A DNA stretch of 64,000 bases, taken from positions 24,811,580 through 24,875,579 of the forward strand of contig CM046881.1 of assembly GCA_025667525.1 (NCBI GenBank). Reading direction: 5' to 3'. Below the pieces are notes generated by a model. That model was not told where the DNA came from. It saw only the letters and a list, made by a program, of their open reading frames with translations, and made no database searches. Below, in pieces: positions 1 through 15,500 of the stretch. The stretch comes from Glebionis coronaria (lineage: Eukaryota > Streptophyta > Magnoliopsida > Asterales > Asteraceae). Within the stretch, counting starts at the first letter, position 1; every line of letters starts with the position of its first letter. The position numbers were made by a program, and so were the translations under genes.

Positions 1-3000
1 AAAATGTTTTCGCCCGGATTCTAGATAGATGAAACATGTATATGTATTTTCTTTGTTTAGTTTTGGTCGTGTTTTACCTAGTATAAAAGTTGGTCAGCTA
101 GTATTTTAGGTAGTTGAGAATGCACTAGACAAAGAGCATCTCGACGACATATTATAATATAAAGGTCAAGATATTAATGTGGTCTAACAACACGTTGTGT
201 TATTTGACCAAGAAAACAATGATATTGTTTATCCTTGTGAAGCCTACACAGGTGAATAATATACAAAAAAGGACAAGTATTTTTTGACATTTCATGTAGG
301 AGGATCATGCTTCTGTTACTCTGAAATATTTTATTCCATATTTTATTCTATTTAAATTGAGACCCGTTAAGAAATAGAGTGCCTAACATAATCGCTAACA
401 TAAAAAAACAGATTTAGATTGAAATTATCTGACAACGTGGGCGGCAATAAATTCGTCATAACATGTGATACATGTCTCCGTTTCAAGACCACAACTAAGA
501 AAATAGATCCTTGAAATAAGGATTAATTTTGTATAGGCAAACATTGGTCAAAAGCGACTAAACCTGATAAAAAACCTGATGCAAATCGACCATAAACAGC
601 CAAAACATTGCCGTAACCGGCTGAAATCATCCAAACATAAGAAAAAACATCTAAATTTATTTCTAGTCCATATGGACCACATAGAAATCGGTCAAAATGT
701 TTTCACCCAGATTCTAGATGGATGAAACATGTATATGTATTTTCTTTGTTTAGTTTTGGTCGTGTTTTACCTAGTATAAAAGTTGGTCAGCTAGTATTTG
801 AGGTAGTTGAGAATGCACTAGACAAAGAGCATCTAGACGACACATTATAATATAAAGGTCAAGATATGAGTGTGGTCTAGCAACACGTCATGTTATTTGA
901 CCAAGAAAACAATGATATTGTTTATCCTTGTGAAGCCTACACAGGTGAATAATATACAAAAAAATGACAAGTATTTTTTGACATTTCATGTAGGAGGATC
1001 ATGCTTATGTATTATATGAATCTGAAACATTTGATTCAATATTTGATTCTATTTAAATTGAGACCCGTCAAGAAATAGAGTGCCAAACATAATCGCTAAC
1101 ATATAAATACAGATTTAGATTTAAATTATCTGACAACGTGGGCTGCAATAAAATCGTCATAACATGTGATACATGACTCCGTTTCAAGACCACAACTAAG
1201 AAAATGGATCATTGAAATAAGGATTATTTTTATCTAGGCAAACATTGGTCAAAATCGACTAAACCTGATAAAAAAATGATGCAAATCGACCATAAACAGC
1301 CAAAACATTGCCGTAACCGGCTGAAATCATCCAAACATAAGAAAAAACATCTAAATTTATTTCTAGTCCATATGGACCACATAGAAACCGGTCAAAATGT
1401 TTTCTCCCGGATTCTAGATGGATGAAACACGTATATGTATTTTCTTTGTTTAGTTTTGGTCGTGTCTTACCTAGTATAAAAGTTGGTCAGCTAGTATTTT
1501 AGGTAGTTGAGAATGCACTAGACAAAAAGCATCTCGACGACACATTATAATATAAAGGTCAAGATATGAGTGTGGTCTAACAAGACGTTGTGTTATTTGA
1601 CCAAGAAAACAATGATATTGTTTATCCTTGTGAATCCTACACAGGTGAATAATATACAAAAAAGGACAAGTATTTTTTGACATTTCATGTGGGAGGATCA
1701 TGCTTTTATATTATATTACTCTAAAATATTTTGATTCCATACTTTATTCTATTTAAATTGAGACCCGTCAAGAAATAGAGTGCCAAACATAATCGCTAAC
1801 ATATAAAAACAGATTTAGATTGAAATTATCTGACAACGTGGGCTGCAATAAAATCGTCATAACATGTGATACATGACTCCGTTTCAAGACCACAACTAAG
1901 AAAATGGATCCTTGAAATAAGGATTAAATTTTATCTAGGCAAACATTGGATAAAATCGACTACACCTGATAAAAACTGATGCAAATCGACCATAAACAGC
2001 CAAAACATTACCGTAACCGGCTGAAATCATCCAAACATAAGAAAAAACATCTAAATTTATTTCTATTCCATATGGACCACATAGAAATAGGTCAAAATAT
2101 TTTCGTCCGGATTCTAGATGGATGAAACACGTATATGTATTTTCTTTGTTTAGTTTTGGTCGTGTTTTACCTAGTATAAAAGTTGGTCAGCTAGTATTTG
2201 AGGTAGTTGAGAATGAACTAGACAAAGAGCATCTCGATGACACATTATAATATAAAGGTCAAGATATGATTGTGGTCTAACAACACGTCGTGTTATTTGA
2301 CCAAGAAAACTATGATATTGTTTATCCTTGTGAAGCCTACACAGGTGAATAATATACAAAAAAAGGACAAGTATTTTTTGACATTTCATGTAGGAGGATC
2401 ATGCTTATGTATTATATGAATCTGAAATATTTGATTCCATATTTGATTCTATTTAAATTGAGACCCGTCAAGAAATAGAGTGCCAAACATAATCACTAAC
2501 ATATAAAAACAGATTTAGATTGAAATTATCTGACAACGTGGGCTGCAATAAAATCGTCATAACATGTGATTCATGACTCCGTTTCAAGACCACAACTAAG
2601 AAAATGGATCCTTGAAATAAGGATTAATTTTTTCTAGGAAAACATTGGTCAAAAGCGACTAAACTTGAAAAAAAACTTATGCAAATCAACCATAAACAGC
2701 CAAAACATTGCCGTAACCGGCTGAAATCATCTAAACATAAGAAAAAACATCTAAATTTATTTCTAGTCCATATGGACCACATAGAAACCGGTCAAAATGT
2801 TTTCGCCCGGATTCTAGATGGATGAAACACGTATATGTATTTTCTTTGTTTAGTTTTGGTCGTGTTTTACCTAGTATAAAAGTTGGTCAGCTAGTATTTG
2901 AGGTAGTTGAGAATGCACTAGACAAAGAGCATCTCGACGACACATTATAATATAAAGGTTAAGATATGAGTGTTGTCTAACAACACGTTGTGTTATTTGA

Positions 3001-4190
3001 CCAAGAAAACAATGATATTGTTTATCCTTGTGAATCCTACATAGGAGAATAATATATAAAAAAGGACAAGTATTTTTTAACATTTCATGTGGGAGGATCA
3101 TGCTTCTATAGTATATGACTCTAAAATATTTTGATTCCATACTTTATTCTATTTAAACTGAGACCCGTCAAGAAATAGAGTGCCAAACATAATCGCTAAC
3201 ATATTAAAACAGATTTAGATTGAAATTATCTGACAACGTGGGTTGCAATAAAATCGTCATAACATGTGATACATGACTCCGTTTCAAGACCACAACTAAG
3301 AAAATGGATCCTTGAAATAAGGATTAAATTTTATCTAGGCAAACATTGGTCAAAAGCGACTACACTAATAAAAACTGATGCAAATCGACCATAAACTGCA
3401 AAAACATTACCGTAACCGGCTGAAATCATCCAAACATAAGAAAAAATATCTAAATTTATTTCTAGTCCATATGGACCACATATAAACCGGTCAAAATATT
3501 TTCGTCCGGATTCTAGATGGATGAAACACGTATATGTATTTTCTTTGTTTAGTTTTGGTCGTGTTTTACCTAGTATAAAAGTTGGTCAACTAGTATTTGA
3601 GGTAGTTGAGAATGCACTAGACAAAGAGTTTCTTGACGACACATTATAATATAAAGGTCAAGATATGAGTGTGGTCTAACAACACGTTGTGTTATTTGAC
3701 CAAAAAACAATGATATTGTTTATCCTTGTGAAGCCTACACAAGTGAATAATATACAAAAAAGGACAACTATTTTTTGACATTTCGTGTAGGAGGATCATG
3801 CTTCTGTATAATATGACTCTGAAATATTTGATTCCATATTTGATTCTATTAAAATTGAGACCCGTTAAGAAACAGAGTGCCAAACATAATCGCTAACATA
3901 TAAAAACAGATTTAGATTGAAATTATCTGACAACGTGAGCTGCAATAAAATTGTCATAACATGTGATACATGACTCCGTTTCAAGACCACACTTAAGAAA
4001 ATGGATCCTTGAATTAAGGATTAATTTTATCTAGGCAAACATTGGTCAAAATCGACTAAACCAGATAAAAAACTGATGCAAATCGACCATAAACAGCCAA
4101 AACATTGCTGTAACCGGCTGAAATCATCCAAACATAAGAAAAAACATCTGAATTTATATCTAGTCTATATGGACCATATAGAAACCGGTC
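1..4190. repeat. Six-monomer higher-order repeat, copy 1 (E-F-A-B-C-D)
   Basis: Six distinguishable units: E 1-693, F 694-1393, A 1394-2093, B 2094-2793, C 2794-3492, D 3493-4190. E is marked by GTATTTTAGG, GATATTAATGTGG and loss of about 10 bp near CTTCTGTTACTCTG. F has CATCTAGACGACAC and ACACGTCATGTT. A has CAAGACGTTGTG. B has GAGAATGAACTAG and ATGATTGTGG. C has GAGTGTTGTC and ATAGGAGAATAATATATAA. D has GTTGGTCAACTAG and GAGTTTCTTGACG. The same order repeats with a 4190-bp period. Confidence 0.93.
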
Positions 4191-7100
4191 AAAATGTTTT
4201 CGCCCGGATTCTAGATAGATGAAACACGTATATTTATTTTCTTTGTTTAGTTTTGGTCGTGTTTTACCTAGTATAAAAGTTGGTCAGCTAGTATTTTAGG
4301 TAGTTGAGAATGCACTAGACAAAGAGCATCTCGACGACATATTATAATATAAAGGTCAAGATATTAATGTGGTCTAACAACATGTTGTGTTATTTGACCA
4401 AGAAAACAATGATATTGTTTATCCTTGTGAAGCCTACACAGGTGAATAATATACAAAAAAAGGACAAGTATTTTTTGAAATTTCATGTAGGAGGATCATG
4501 CTTCTGTTACTCTGAAATATTTTATTCCATATTTTATTCTATTTAAATTGAGACCCGTTAAGAAATAGAGTGCCTAACATAATCGCTAACATAAAAAACA
4601 GATTTAGATTGAAATTATCTGACAACGTGGGCTGCAATAAATTCGTCATAACATGTGATACATGACTCCGTTTCAAGACCACAACTAAGAAAATAGATCC
4701 TTGAAATAAGGATTAATTTTGTATAGGCAAACATTGGTCAAAAGCGACTAAACCTGATAAAAAACCTGATGCAAATCGACCATAAACAGCCAAAACATTG
4801 CCGTAACCGGCTGAAATCATCCAAACATAAGAAAAAACATCTAAATTTATTTCTAGTCCATATGGACCACATAGAAATCGGTCAAAATGTTTTCGCCCAG
4901 ATTCTAGATGGATGAAACATGTATATGTATTTTCTTTGTTTAGTTTTGGTCGTGTTTTACCTAGTATAAAAGTTGGTCAGCTAGTATTTGAGGTAGTTGA
5001 GAATGCACTAGACAAAGAGCATCTAGACGACACATTATAATATAAAGGTCAAGATATGAGTGTGGTCTAACAACACGTCATGTTATTTGACCAAGAAAAC
5101 AATGATATTGTTTATCCTTGTGAAGCCTACACAGGTGAATAATATACAAAAAAAGGACAAGTATTTTTTGACATTTCATGTAGGAGGATCATGCTTATGT
5201 ATTATATGAATCTGAAACATTTGATTCCATATTTGATTCTATTTAAATTGAGACCCGTCAAGAAATAGAGTGCCAAACATAATCGCTAACATATAAATAC
5301 AGATTTAGATTTAAATTATCTAACAACGTGGGCTGCAATAAAATCGTCATAACATGTGATACATGACTCCGTTTCAAGACCACAACTAAGAAAATGGATC
5401 CTTGAAATAAGGATTATTTTTATCTACGCAAACATTGGTCAAAAGCGACTAAACCTGATAAAAAACTGATGCAAATCGACCATAAACAGCCAAAACATTG
5501 TCGTAACCGGCTGAAATCATCCATACATAAGAAAAAACATCTAAATTTATTTCTAGTCCATATGGACCACATAGAAACCGGTCAAAATGTTTTCTCCCGG
5601 ATTCTAGATGGATGAAACACGTGTATGTATTTTCTTTGTTTAGTTTTGGTCGTGTTTTACCTAGTATAAAAGTTGGTCAGCTAGTATTTGAGGTAGTTGA
5701 GAATGCACTAGACAAAAAGCATCTCGACGACACATTATAAAATAAAGGTCAAGATATGAGTGTGGTCTAACAAGACGTTGTGTTATTTGACCAAGAAAAC
5801 AATGATATTGTTTATCCTTGTGAATCCTACACAGGTGAATAATATACAAAAAAGGACAAGTATTTTTTGACATTTCATGTGGGAGGATCATGCTTCTATA
5901 TTATATGACTCTAAAATATTTTGATTCCATACTTTATTCTATTTAAATTGAGACCCGTCAAGAAATAGAGTGCCAAACATAATCGCTAACATATAAAAAC
6001 AGATTTAGATTGAAATTATCTGACAACGTGGGCTGCAATAAAATCGTCATAACATGTGATACATGACTCCGTTTCAAGACCACAACTAAGAAAATGGATC
6101 CTTGAAATAAGGATTAAATTTTATCTAGGCAAACATTGGTTAAAATCGACTATACCTGATAAAAACTGATGCAAATCGACCATAAACAGCCAAAACATTA
6201 CCGTAACCGGCTGAAATCATCCAAACATAAGAAAAAACATCTAAATTTATTTCTATTCCATATGGACCACATAGAAATAGGTCAAAATATTTTCGTCCGG
6301 ATTCTAGATGGATGAAACACGTATATGTATTTTCTTTGTTTAGTTTTGGTCGTGTTTTACCTAGTATAAAAGTTGGTCAGCTAGTATTTGAGGTAGTTGA
6401 GAATGAACTAGACAAAGAGCATCTCGACGACACATTATAATATAAAGGTCAAGATATGATTGTGGTCTAACAACACGTCGTGTTATTTGACCAAGAAAAC
6501 TATGATATTGTTTATCCTTGTGAAGCCTACACAGGTGAATAATATACAAAAAAAGGACAAGTATTTTTTGACATTTCATGTAGGAGGATCATGCTTATGT
6601 ATTATATGAATCTGAAATATTTGATTCCATATTTGATTCTATTTAAATTGAGACCCGTCAAGCAATAGAGTGCCAAACATAATCGCTAACATATAAAAAC
6701 AGATTTAGATTGAAATTATCTGACAATGTGGGCTGCAATAAAATCGTCATAACATGTGATACATGACTCCGTTTCAAGACCACAACTAAGAAAATGGATC
6801 CTTGAAATAAGGATTAATTTTTTCTAGGAAAACATTGGTCAAAAGCGACTAAACTTGATAAAAAAACTGATGCAAATCGACCATAAACAGCCAAAACATT
6901 GCCGTAACCGGCTGAAATCATCCAACCATAAGAAAAAACATCTAAATTTATTTCTAGTCCATATGGACCACATAGAAACCGGTCAAAATGTTTTCGCCCG
7001 GATTCTAGATGGATGAAACACGTATATGTATTTTCTTTGTTTAGTTTTGGTCGTGTTTTACCTAGTATAAAAGTTGGTCAGCTAGTATTTGAGGTAGTTG

Positions 7101-8380
7101 AGAATGCACTAGACAAAGAGCATCTCGACGAGACATTATAATATAAAGGTTAAGATATGAGTGTTGTCTAACAACACGTTGTGTTATTTGACCAAGAAAA
7201 CAATGATATTGTTTATCCTTGTGAATCCTACATAGGAGAATAATATATAAAAAAGGACAAGTATTTTTTAACATTTCATGTGGGAGGATCATGCTTCTAT
7301 AGTATATGACTCTGAAATATTTTGATTCCATACTTTATTCTATTTAAACTGAGACCCGTCAAGAAATAGAGTGCTAAACATAATCGCTAACATATTAAAA
7401 CAGATTTAGATTGAAATTATCTGACAACGTGGGCTGCAATAAAATCGTCATAACATGTGATACATGACTCCTTTTCAAGACCACAACTAAGAAAATGGAT
7501 CCTTGAAATAAGGATTAAATTTTATCTAGGCAAACATTGGTCAAAAGCGACTACACTAATAAAAACTGATGCAAATCGACCATAAACTGCAAAAACATTA
7601 CCGTAACCGGCTGAAATCATCCAAACATAAGAAAAAATATCTAAATTTATTTCTAGTCCATATGGACCACATAGAAACCGGTCAAAATATTTTCGTCCGG
7701 ATTCTAGATGGATGAAACACGTATATGTATTTTCTTTGTTTAGTTTTGGTCGTGTTTTACCTAGTATAAAAGTTGGTCAACTAGTATTTGAGGTAGTTGA
7801 GAATGCACTAGACAAAGAGTTTCTTGACGACACATTATAATATAAAGGTCAAGATATGAGTGTGGTCTAACAACACGTTGTGTTATTTGACCAAAAAACA
7901 ATGATATTGTTTATCCTTGTGAAGCCTACACAAGTGAATAATATAAGAAAAAGGACAACTATTTTTTGACATTTCGTGTAGGAGGATCATGCTTCTGTAT
8001 TGTATGACTCTGAAATATTTGATTCCATATTTGATTCTATTAAAATTGAGACCCGTTAAGAAATAGAGTGCCAAACATAATCGCTAACATATAAAACAGA
8101 TTTAGATTGAAATTATCTCACAACGTGGGCTGCAATAAAATTGTCATAACATGTGATACATGACTCCGTTTCAAGACCACACTTAAGAAAATGGATCCTT
8201 GAATTAAGGATTAATTTTATCTAGGCATACATTGGTCAAAATCGACTAAACCTGATAAAAAACTGATGCAAATCGACCATAAACAGCCAAAACATTGCTG
8301 TAACCGGCTGAAATCATCCAAACATAAGAAAAAACATCTGAATTTATATCTAGTCTATATGGACCATATAGAAACCGGTC
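4191..8380. repeat. Six-monomer higher-order repeat, copy 2 (E-F-A-B-C-D)
   Basis: Units start at 4191 (E), 4884 (F), 5584 (A), 6284 (B), 6985 (C) and 7684 (D), matching copy 1 type for type over 4190 bp. Differences from copy 1 are scattered single bases, such as TGAATCC/TGAAGCC variants, and 1-bp changes in A-runs. Copies 1 and 2 share a B subtype with TTTATCCTTG, which later copies lack. Confidence 0.93.
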
Positions 8381-11300
8381 AAAATGTTTTCGCCCGGATT
8401 CTAGATAGATGAAACACGTATATGTATTTTCTTTGTTTAGTTTTGGTCGTGTTTTACCTAGTATAAAAGTTGGTCAGCTAGTATTTTAGGTAGTTGAGAA
8501 TGCACTAGACAAAGAGCATCTCGACGACATATTATAATATAAAGGTCAAGATATTAATGTGGTCTAACAACACGTTGTGTTATTTGACCAAGAAAACAAT
8601 GATATTGTTTATCCTTGTGAAGCCTACACAGGTGAATAATATACAAAAAAAGGACAAGTATTTTTTGACATTTCATGTAGGAGGATCATGCTTCTGTTAC
8701 TCTGAAATATTTTATTCCATATTTTATTCTATTTAAATTGAGACCCGTTAAGAAATAGAGTGCCTAACATAATCGCTAACATAAAAAACAGATTTAGATT
8801 GAAATTATCTGACAACGTGGGCTGCAATAAATTCGTCATAACATGTGATACATGACTCCGTTTCAAGACCACAACTAAGAAAATAGATCCTTGAAATAAG
8901 GATTAATTTTGTATAGGCAAACATTGGTCAAAAGCGACTAAACCTGATAAAAAACCTGATGCAAATCGACCATAAACATCCAAAACATTGTCGTAACCGG
9001 CTGAAATCATCCAAACATAAGAAAAACATCTAAATTTATTTCTAGTCCATATGGACCACATAGAAATCGGTCAAAATGTTTTCGCCCAGATTCTAGATGG
9101 ATGAAACATGTATATGTATTTTCTTTGTTTAGTTTTGGTCGTGTTTTACCTAGTATAAAAGTTGGTCAGCTAGTATTTGAGGTAGTTGAGAATGCACTAG
9201 ACAAAGAGCATCTAGACGACACATTATAATATAAAGGTCAAGATATGAGTGTGGTCTAACAACACGTCATGTTATTTGACCAAGAAAACAATGATATTGT
9301 TTATCCTTGTGAAGCCTACACAGGTGAATAATATACAAGAAAAGGACAAGTATTTTTTGACATTTCATGTAGGAGGATCATGCTTATGTATTATATGAAT
9401 CTGAAACATTTGATTCCATATTTGATTCTATTTAAATTGAGACCCGTCAAGAAATAGAGTGCCAAACATAATCGCTAACATATAAATACAGATTTAGATT
9501 TAAATTATCTGATAACGTGGCCTGCAATAAAATCGTCATAACATGTGATACATGACTCCGTTTCAAGACCACAACTAAGAAAATGGATCCTTGAAATAAG
9601 GATTATTTTTATCTAGGCAAACATTGGTCAAAAGCGACTAAACCTGATAAAAAACTGATGCAAATCGACCATAAACAGCCAAAACATTGCCGTAACCGGC
9701 TGAAATCATCCAAACATAAGAAAGAACATCTAAATTTATTTCTAGTCCATATGGACCACATAGAAACCGGTCAAAATGTTTTCTCTCGGATTCTAGATGG
9801 ATGAAACACGTATATGTATTTTCTTTGTTTAGTTTTGGTCGTGTTTTACCTAGTATAAAAGTTGGTCAGCTAGTATTTGAGGTAGTTGAGAATGCACTAG
9901 ACAAAAAGCATCTCGACAACACATTATAATATAAAGGTCAAGATATGAGTGTGGTCTAACAAGACGTTGTGTTATTTGACCAAGAAAACAATGATATTGT
10001 TTATCCTTGTGAAGCCTACACAGGTGAATAATATACAAAAAAGGACAAGTATTTTTTGACATTTCATGTGGGAGTATCATGCTTCTATATTATATGACTC
10101 TAAAATATTTTGATTCCATACTTTATTCTATTTAAATTGAGACCCGTCAAGAAATAGAGTGCCAAACATAATCGCTAACATATAGAAACAGATTTAGATT
10201 GAAATTATCTGACAACGTGGGCTGCAATAAAATCGTCATAACATGTGATACATGACTCCGTTTCAAGACCACAACTAAGAAAATGGATCCTTGAAATAAG
10301 GATTAAATTTTATCTAGGCAAACATTGGTTAAAATCGACTACACCTGATAAAAACTGATGCAAATCGACCATAAACAGCCAAAACATTGCCGTAACCGGC
10401 TGAAATCATCCAAACATAAGAAAAAACATCTAAATTTATTTCTATTCCATATGGACCACATAGAAATCGGTCAAAATATTTTCGTCCGGATTCTAGATGG
10501 ATGAAACACGTATATGTATTTTCTTTCTTTAGTTTTGGTCGTGTTTTACCTAGTATAAAAGTTGTTCAGCTAGTATTTGAGGTAGTTGAGAATGAACTAG
10601 ACAAAGAGCATCTCGACGACACATTATAATATAAAGGTCAAGATATGATTGTGGTCTAACAACACGTCGTGTTATTTGACCAAGAAAACTATGATATTGT
10701 TTAACCTTGTGAAGCCTACACAGGTGAATAATATACAAAAAAAGGACAAGTATTTTTTGACATTTCATGTAGGAGGATCATGCTTATGTATTATATGAAT
10801 CTGAAATATTTGATTCCATATTTGATTTTATTTAAATTGAGACCCGTCAAGAAATAGAGTGCCAAACATAATCGCTAACATATAAAAACAGATTTAGATT
10901 GAAATTATCTGACAACGTGGGCTGCAATAAAATCGTCATAACATGTGATACATGACTCCGTTTCAAGACCACAACTAAGAAAATTGATGCTTGAAATAAG
11001 GATTAATTTTTTCTAGGAAAACATTGGTCAAAAGCGACTAAACTTGATAAAAAACTAATGCAAATCGACCATAAACAGCCAAAACATTGCCGTAACCGGC
11101 TGAAATCATCCAAACATAAGAAAAAACATCTAAATTTATTTCTAGTCCATATGGACCACATAGAAACCGGTCAAAATGTTTTCTCCCGTATTCTAGATGG
11201 ATGAAACACGTATATGTATTTTCTTTGTTTAGTTTTGGTCGTGTTTTACCTAGTATAAAAGTTGGTCAGCTAGTATTTGAGGTAGTTGAGAATGCACTAG

Positions 11301-12572
11301 ACAAAAAGCATCTCGACGACACATTATAATATAAAGGTCAAGATATGAGTGTGGTCTAACAAGACGTTGTGTTATTTGACCAAGAAAACAATGATATTGT
11401 TTATCCTTGTGAAGCCTACACAGGTGAATAATATAGAAAAAAGGACAAGTATTTTTTGACATTTCATGTGGGAGGATCATGCTTCTATATTATATGACTC
11501 TAAAATATTTTGATTCGATACTTTATTCTATTTAAATTGAGACCCGTCAAGAAATAGAGTGCCAAACATAATCGCTAGCATATAAAAACAGATTTAGATT
11601 GAAATTATCTGACAACGTGGGCTGCAATAAAATCGTCATAACATGTGATACATGACTCCGTTTCAAGACCACAACTAAGAAAATGGATCCTTGAAATAAG
11701 GATTAAATTTTATCTAGGCAAACATTGGTTAAAATCGACTACACCTGATAAAAACTGATGCAAATCGACCATAAACAGCCAAAACATTGCTGTAACCGGC
11801 TGAAATCATCCAAACATAAGAAAAAACATCTAAATTTATTTCTATTCCATATGGACCACATAGAAATCGGTCAAAATATTTTCGTCCGGATTATAGATGG
11901 ATGAAACACGTATATGTATTTTCTTTCTTTAGTTTTGGTCGTGTTTTACCTAGTATAAAAGTTGGTCAGCTAGTATTTGAGGTAGTTGAGAATGAACTAG
12001 ACAAAGAGCATCTCGACGACACATTATAATATAAAGGTCAAGATATGATTGTGGTCTAACAACACGTCGTGTTATTTGACCAAGAAAACTATGATATTGT
12101 TTAACCTTGTGAAGCCTACACAGGTGAATAATATACAAAAAAAGGACAAGTATTTTTTGACATTTCATGTAGGAGGATCATGCTTATGTATTATATGAAT
12201 CTGAAATATTTGATTCCATATTTGATTCTATTTAAATTGAGACCCGTCAAGAAATAGAGTGCCAAACATAATCGCTAACATATAAAAACAGATTTAGATT
12301 GAAATTATCTGACAACGTGGGCTGCAATAAAATCGTCATAACATGTGATACATGACTCCGTTTCAAGACCACAACTAAGAAAATGGATGCTTGAAATAAG
12401 GATTAATTTTTTCTAGGAAAACATTGGTCAAAAGCGACTAAACTTGATAAAAAACTGATGCAAATCGACCATAAACAGCCAAAACATTGCCGTAACCGGC
12501 TGAAATCATCCAAACATAAGAAAAAATATCTAAATTTATTTCTAGTCCATATGGACCACATAGAAACCGGTC
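8381..12572. repeat. Rearranged six-monomer HOR, copy 3 (E-F-A-B-A-B)
   Basis: Units start at 8381 (E), 9073 (F), 9773 (A), 10473 (B), 11173 (A) and 11873 (B). The expected C-D pair is replaced by a second A-B pair while total length stays about 4.19 kb. Both B units carry TTTCTTTCTTTAG and GTTTAACCTTG, a subtype not present in copies 1 and 2. The pattern fits unequal exchange or gene conversion of a two-unit block. Confidence 0.9.
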
Positions 12573-15500
12573 AAAATGTTTTCGCCCGGATTCTAGATGG
12601 ATGAAACACGTATATGTATTTTCTTTGTTTAGTTTTGGTCGTGTTTTACCTAGTATAAAAGTTGGTCAGCTAGTATTTTAGGTAGTTGAGAATGCACTAG
12701 ACAAAGAGCATCTCGACGACATATTATAATATAAAGGTCAAGATATTAATGTGGTCTAACAACACGTTGTGTTATTTGACCAAGAAAACAATGATATTGT
12801 TTATCCTTGTGAAGCCTACACAGGTGAATAATATACAAAAAAAGGACAAGTATTTTTTGACATTTCATGTAGGAGGATCATGCTTCTGTTACTCTGAAAT
12901 ATTTTATTCCATATTTTATTCTATTTAAATTGAGACCCATTAAGAAATAGAGTGCCTAACATAATCGCTAACATAAAAAACAGATTTACATTGAAATTAT
13001 CTGACAACGTGGGCTGCAATAAATTCGTCATAACATGTGATACATGACTCCGTTTCAAGACCACAACTAAGAAAATAGATCCTTGAAATAAGGATTAATT
13101 TTGTATAGGCAAACATTGGTCAAAAGCGACTAAACCTGATAAAAAACCTGATGCAAATCGACCATAAACAGCCAAAACATTGCCGTAACCGGCTGAAATC
13201 ATCCAAACATAAGAAAAAACATCTAAATTTATTTCTAGTCCATATGGACCACATAGAAATCGGTCAAAATGTTTTCGCCCAGATTCTAGATGGATGAAAC
13301 ATGTATATGTATTTTCTTTGTTTAGTTTTGGTCGTGTTTTACCTAGTATAAAAGTTGGTCAGCTAGTATTTGAGGTAGTTGAGAATGCACTAGACAAAGA
13401 GCATCTAGACGACACATTATAATATAAAGGTCAAGATATGAGTGTGGTCTAACAACACGTCATGTTATTTGACCAAGAAAACAATGATATTGTTTATCCT
13501 TGTAAAGCCTACACAGGTGAATAATATACAAAAAAAGGACAAGTATTTTTTGACATTTCATGTAGGAGGATCATGCTTATGTATTATATGAATCTGAAAC
13601 ATTTGATTCCATATTTGATTCTATTTAAACTGAGACCCGTCAAGAAATAGAGTGCCAAACATAATCGCTAACATATAAATACAGATTTAGATTTAAATTA
13701 TCTGACAACGTGGGCTGCAATAAAATCGTCATAACATGTGATACATGACTCCGTTTCAAGACCACAACTAAGAAAATGGATCCTTGAAATAAGGATTATT
13801 TTTATCTAGGCAAACATTGGTCAAAAGCGACTAAACCTAATAAAAAACTGATGCAAATCGACCATAAACAGCCAAAACATTGCCGTAACCGGCTGAAATC
13901 ATCCAAACATAAGAAAAAACATCTAAATTTATTTCTAGTCCATATGGACCACATAGAAACCGGTCAAAATGTTTTCTCCCGGATTCTAGATGGATGAAAC
14001 ACGTATATGTATTTTCTTTGTTTAGTTTTGGTCGTGTTTTACCTAGTATAAAAGTTGGTCAGCTAGTATTTGAGGTAGTTGAGAATGCACTAGACAAAAA
14101 GCATCTCGACGACACATTATAATATAAAGGTCAAGATATGAGAGTGGTCTAACAAGACGTTGTGTTATTTGACCAAGAAAACAATGATATTGTTTATCCT
14201 TGTGAAGCCTACACAGGTGAATAATATACAAAAAAGGACAAGTATTTTTTGACATTTCATGTGGGAGGATCATGCTTCTATATTATATGACTCTAAAATA
14301 TTTTGATTCCATACTTTATTCTATTTAAATTGAGACCCGTCAAGAAATAGAGTGCCAAACATAATCGCTAACATATAAAAACAGATTTAGATTGAAATTA
14401 TCTGACAACGTGGGCTGCAATAAAATCGTCATAACATGTGATACATGACTCCGTTTCAAGACCACAACTAAGAAAATGGATCCTTGAAATAAGGATTAAA
14501 TTTTATCTAGGCAAACATTGGTTAAAATCGACTACACTTGATAAAAACTGATGCAAATCGACCATAAACAGCCAAAACATTGCCGTAACCGGCTGAAATC
14601 ATCCAAACATAAGAAAAAACATCTAAATTTATTTCTATTCCATATGGACCACATAGAAATCGGTCAAAATATTTTCGTCCGGATTCTAGATGGATGAAAC
14701 ACGTATATGTATTTTCTTTCTTTAGTTTTGGTCGTGTTTTACCTAGTATAAAAGTTGGTCAGCTAGTATTTGAGGTAGTTGAGAATGAACTAGACAAAGA
14801 GCATCTCGACGACACATTATAATATAAAGGTCAAGATATGATTGTGGTCTAACAACACGTCGTGTTATTTGACCAAGAAAACTATGATATTGTTTAACCT
14901 TGTGAAGCCTACACAGGTGAATAATATACAAAAAAAGGACAAGTATTTTTTGACATTTCATGTAGGAGGATCATGCTTATGTATTATATGAATCTGAAAT
15001 ATTTGATTCCATATTTGATTCTATTTAAATTGAGACCCGTCAAGAAATAGAGTGCCAAACATAATCGCTAACATATAAAAACAGATTTAGATTGAAATTA
15101 TCTGACAACGTGGGCTGCAATAAAATCGTCATAACATGTGATACATGACTCCGTTTCAAGACCACAACTAAGAAAATGGATGCTTGAAATAAGGATTAAT
15201 TTTTTCTAGGAAAACATTGGTCAAAAGCGACTAAACTTGATAAAAAACTGATGCAAATCGACCATAAACAGCCAAAACATTGCCGTAACCGGCTGAAATC
15301 ATCCAAACATAAGAAAAAATATCTAAATTTATTTCTAGTCCATATGGACCACATAGAAACCGGTCAAAATGTTTTCGCCCGGATTCTAGATGGATGAAAC
15401 ACGTATATGTATTTTCTTTGTTTAGTTTTGGTCGTGTTTTACCTAGTATAAAAGTTGGTCAGCTAGTATTTGAGGTAGTTGAGAATGCACTAGACAAAGG

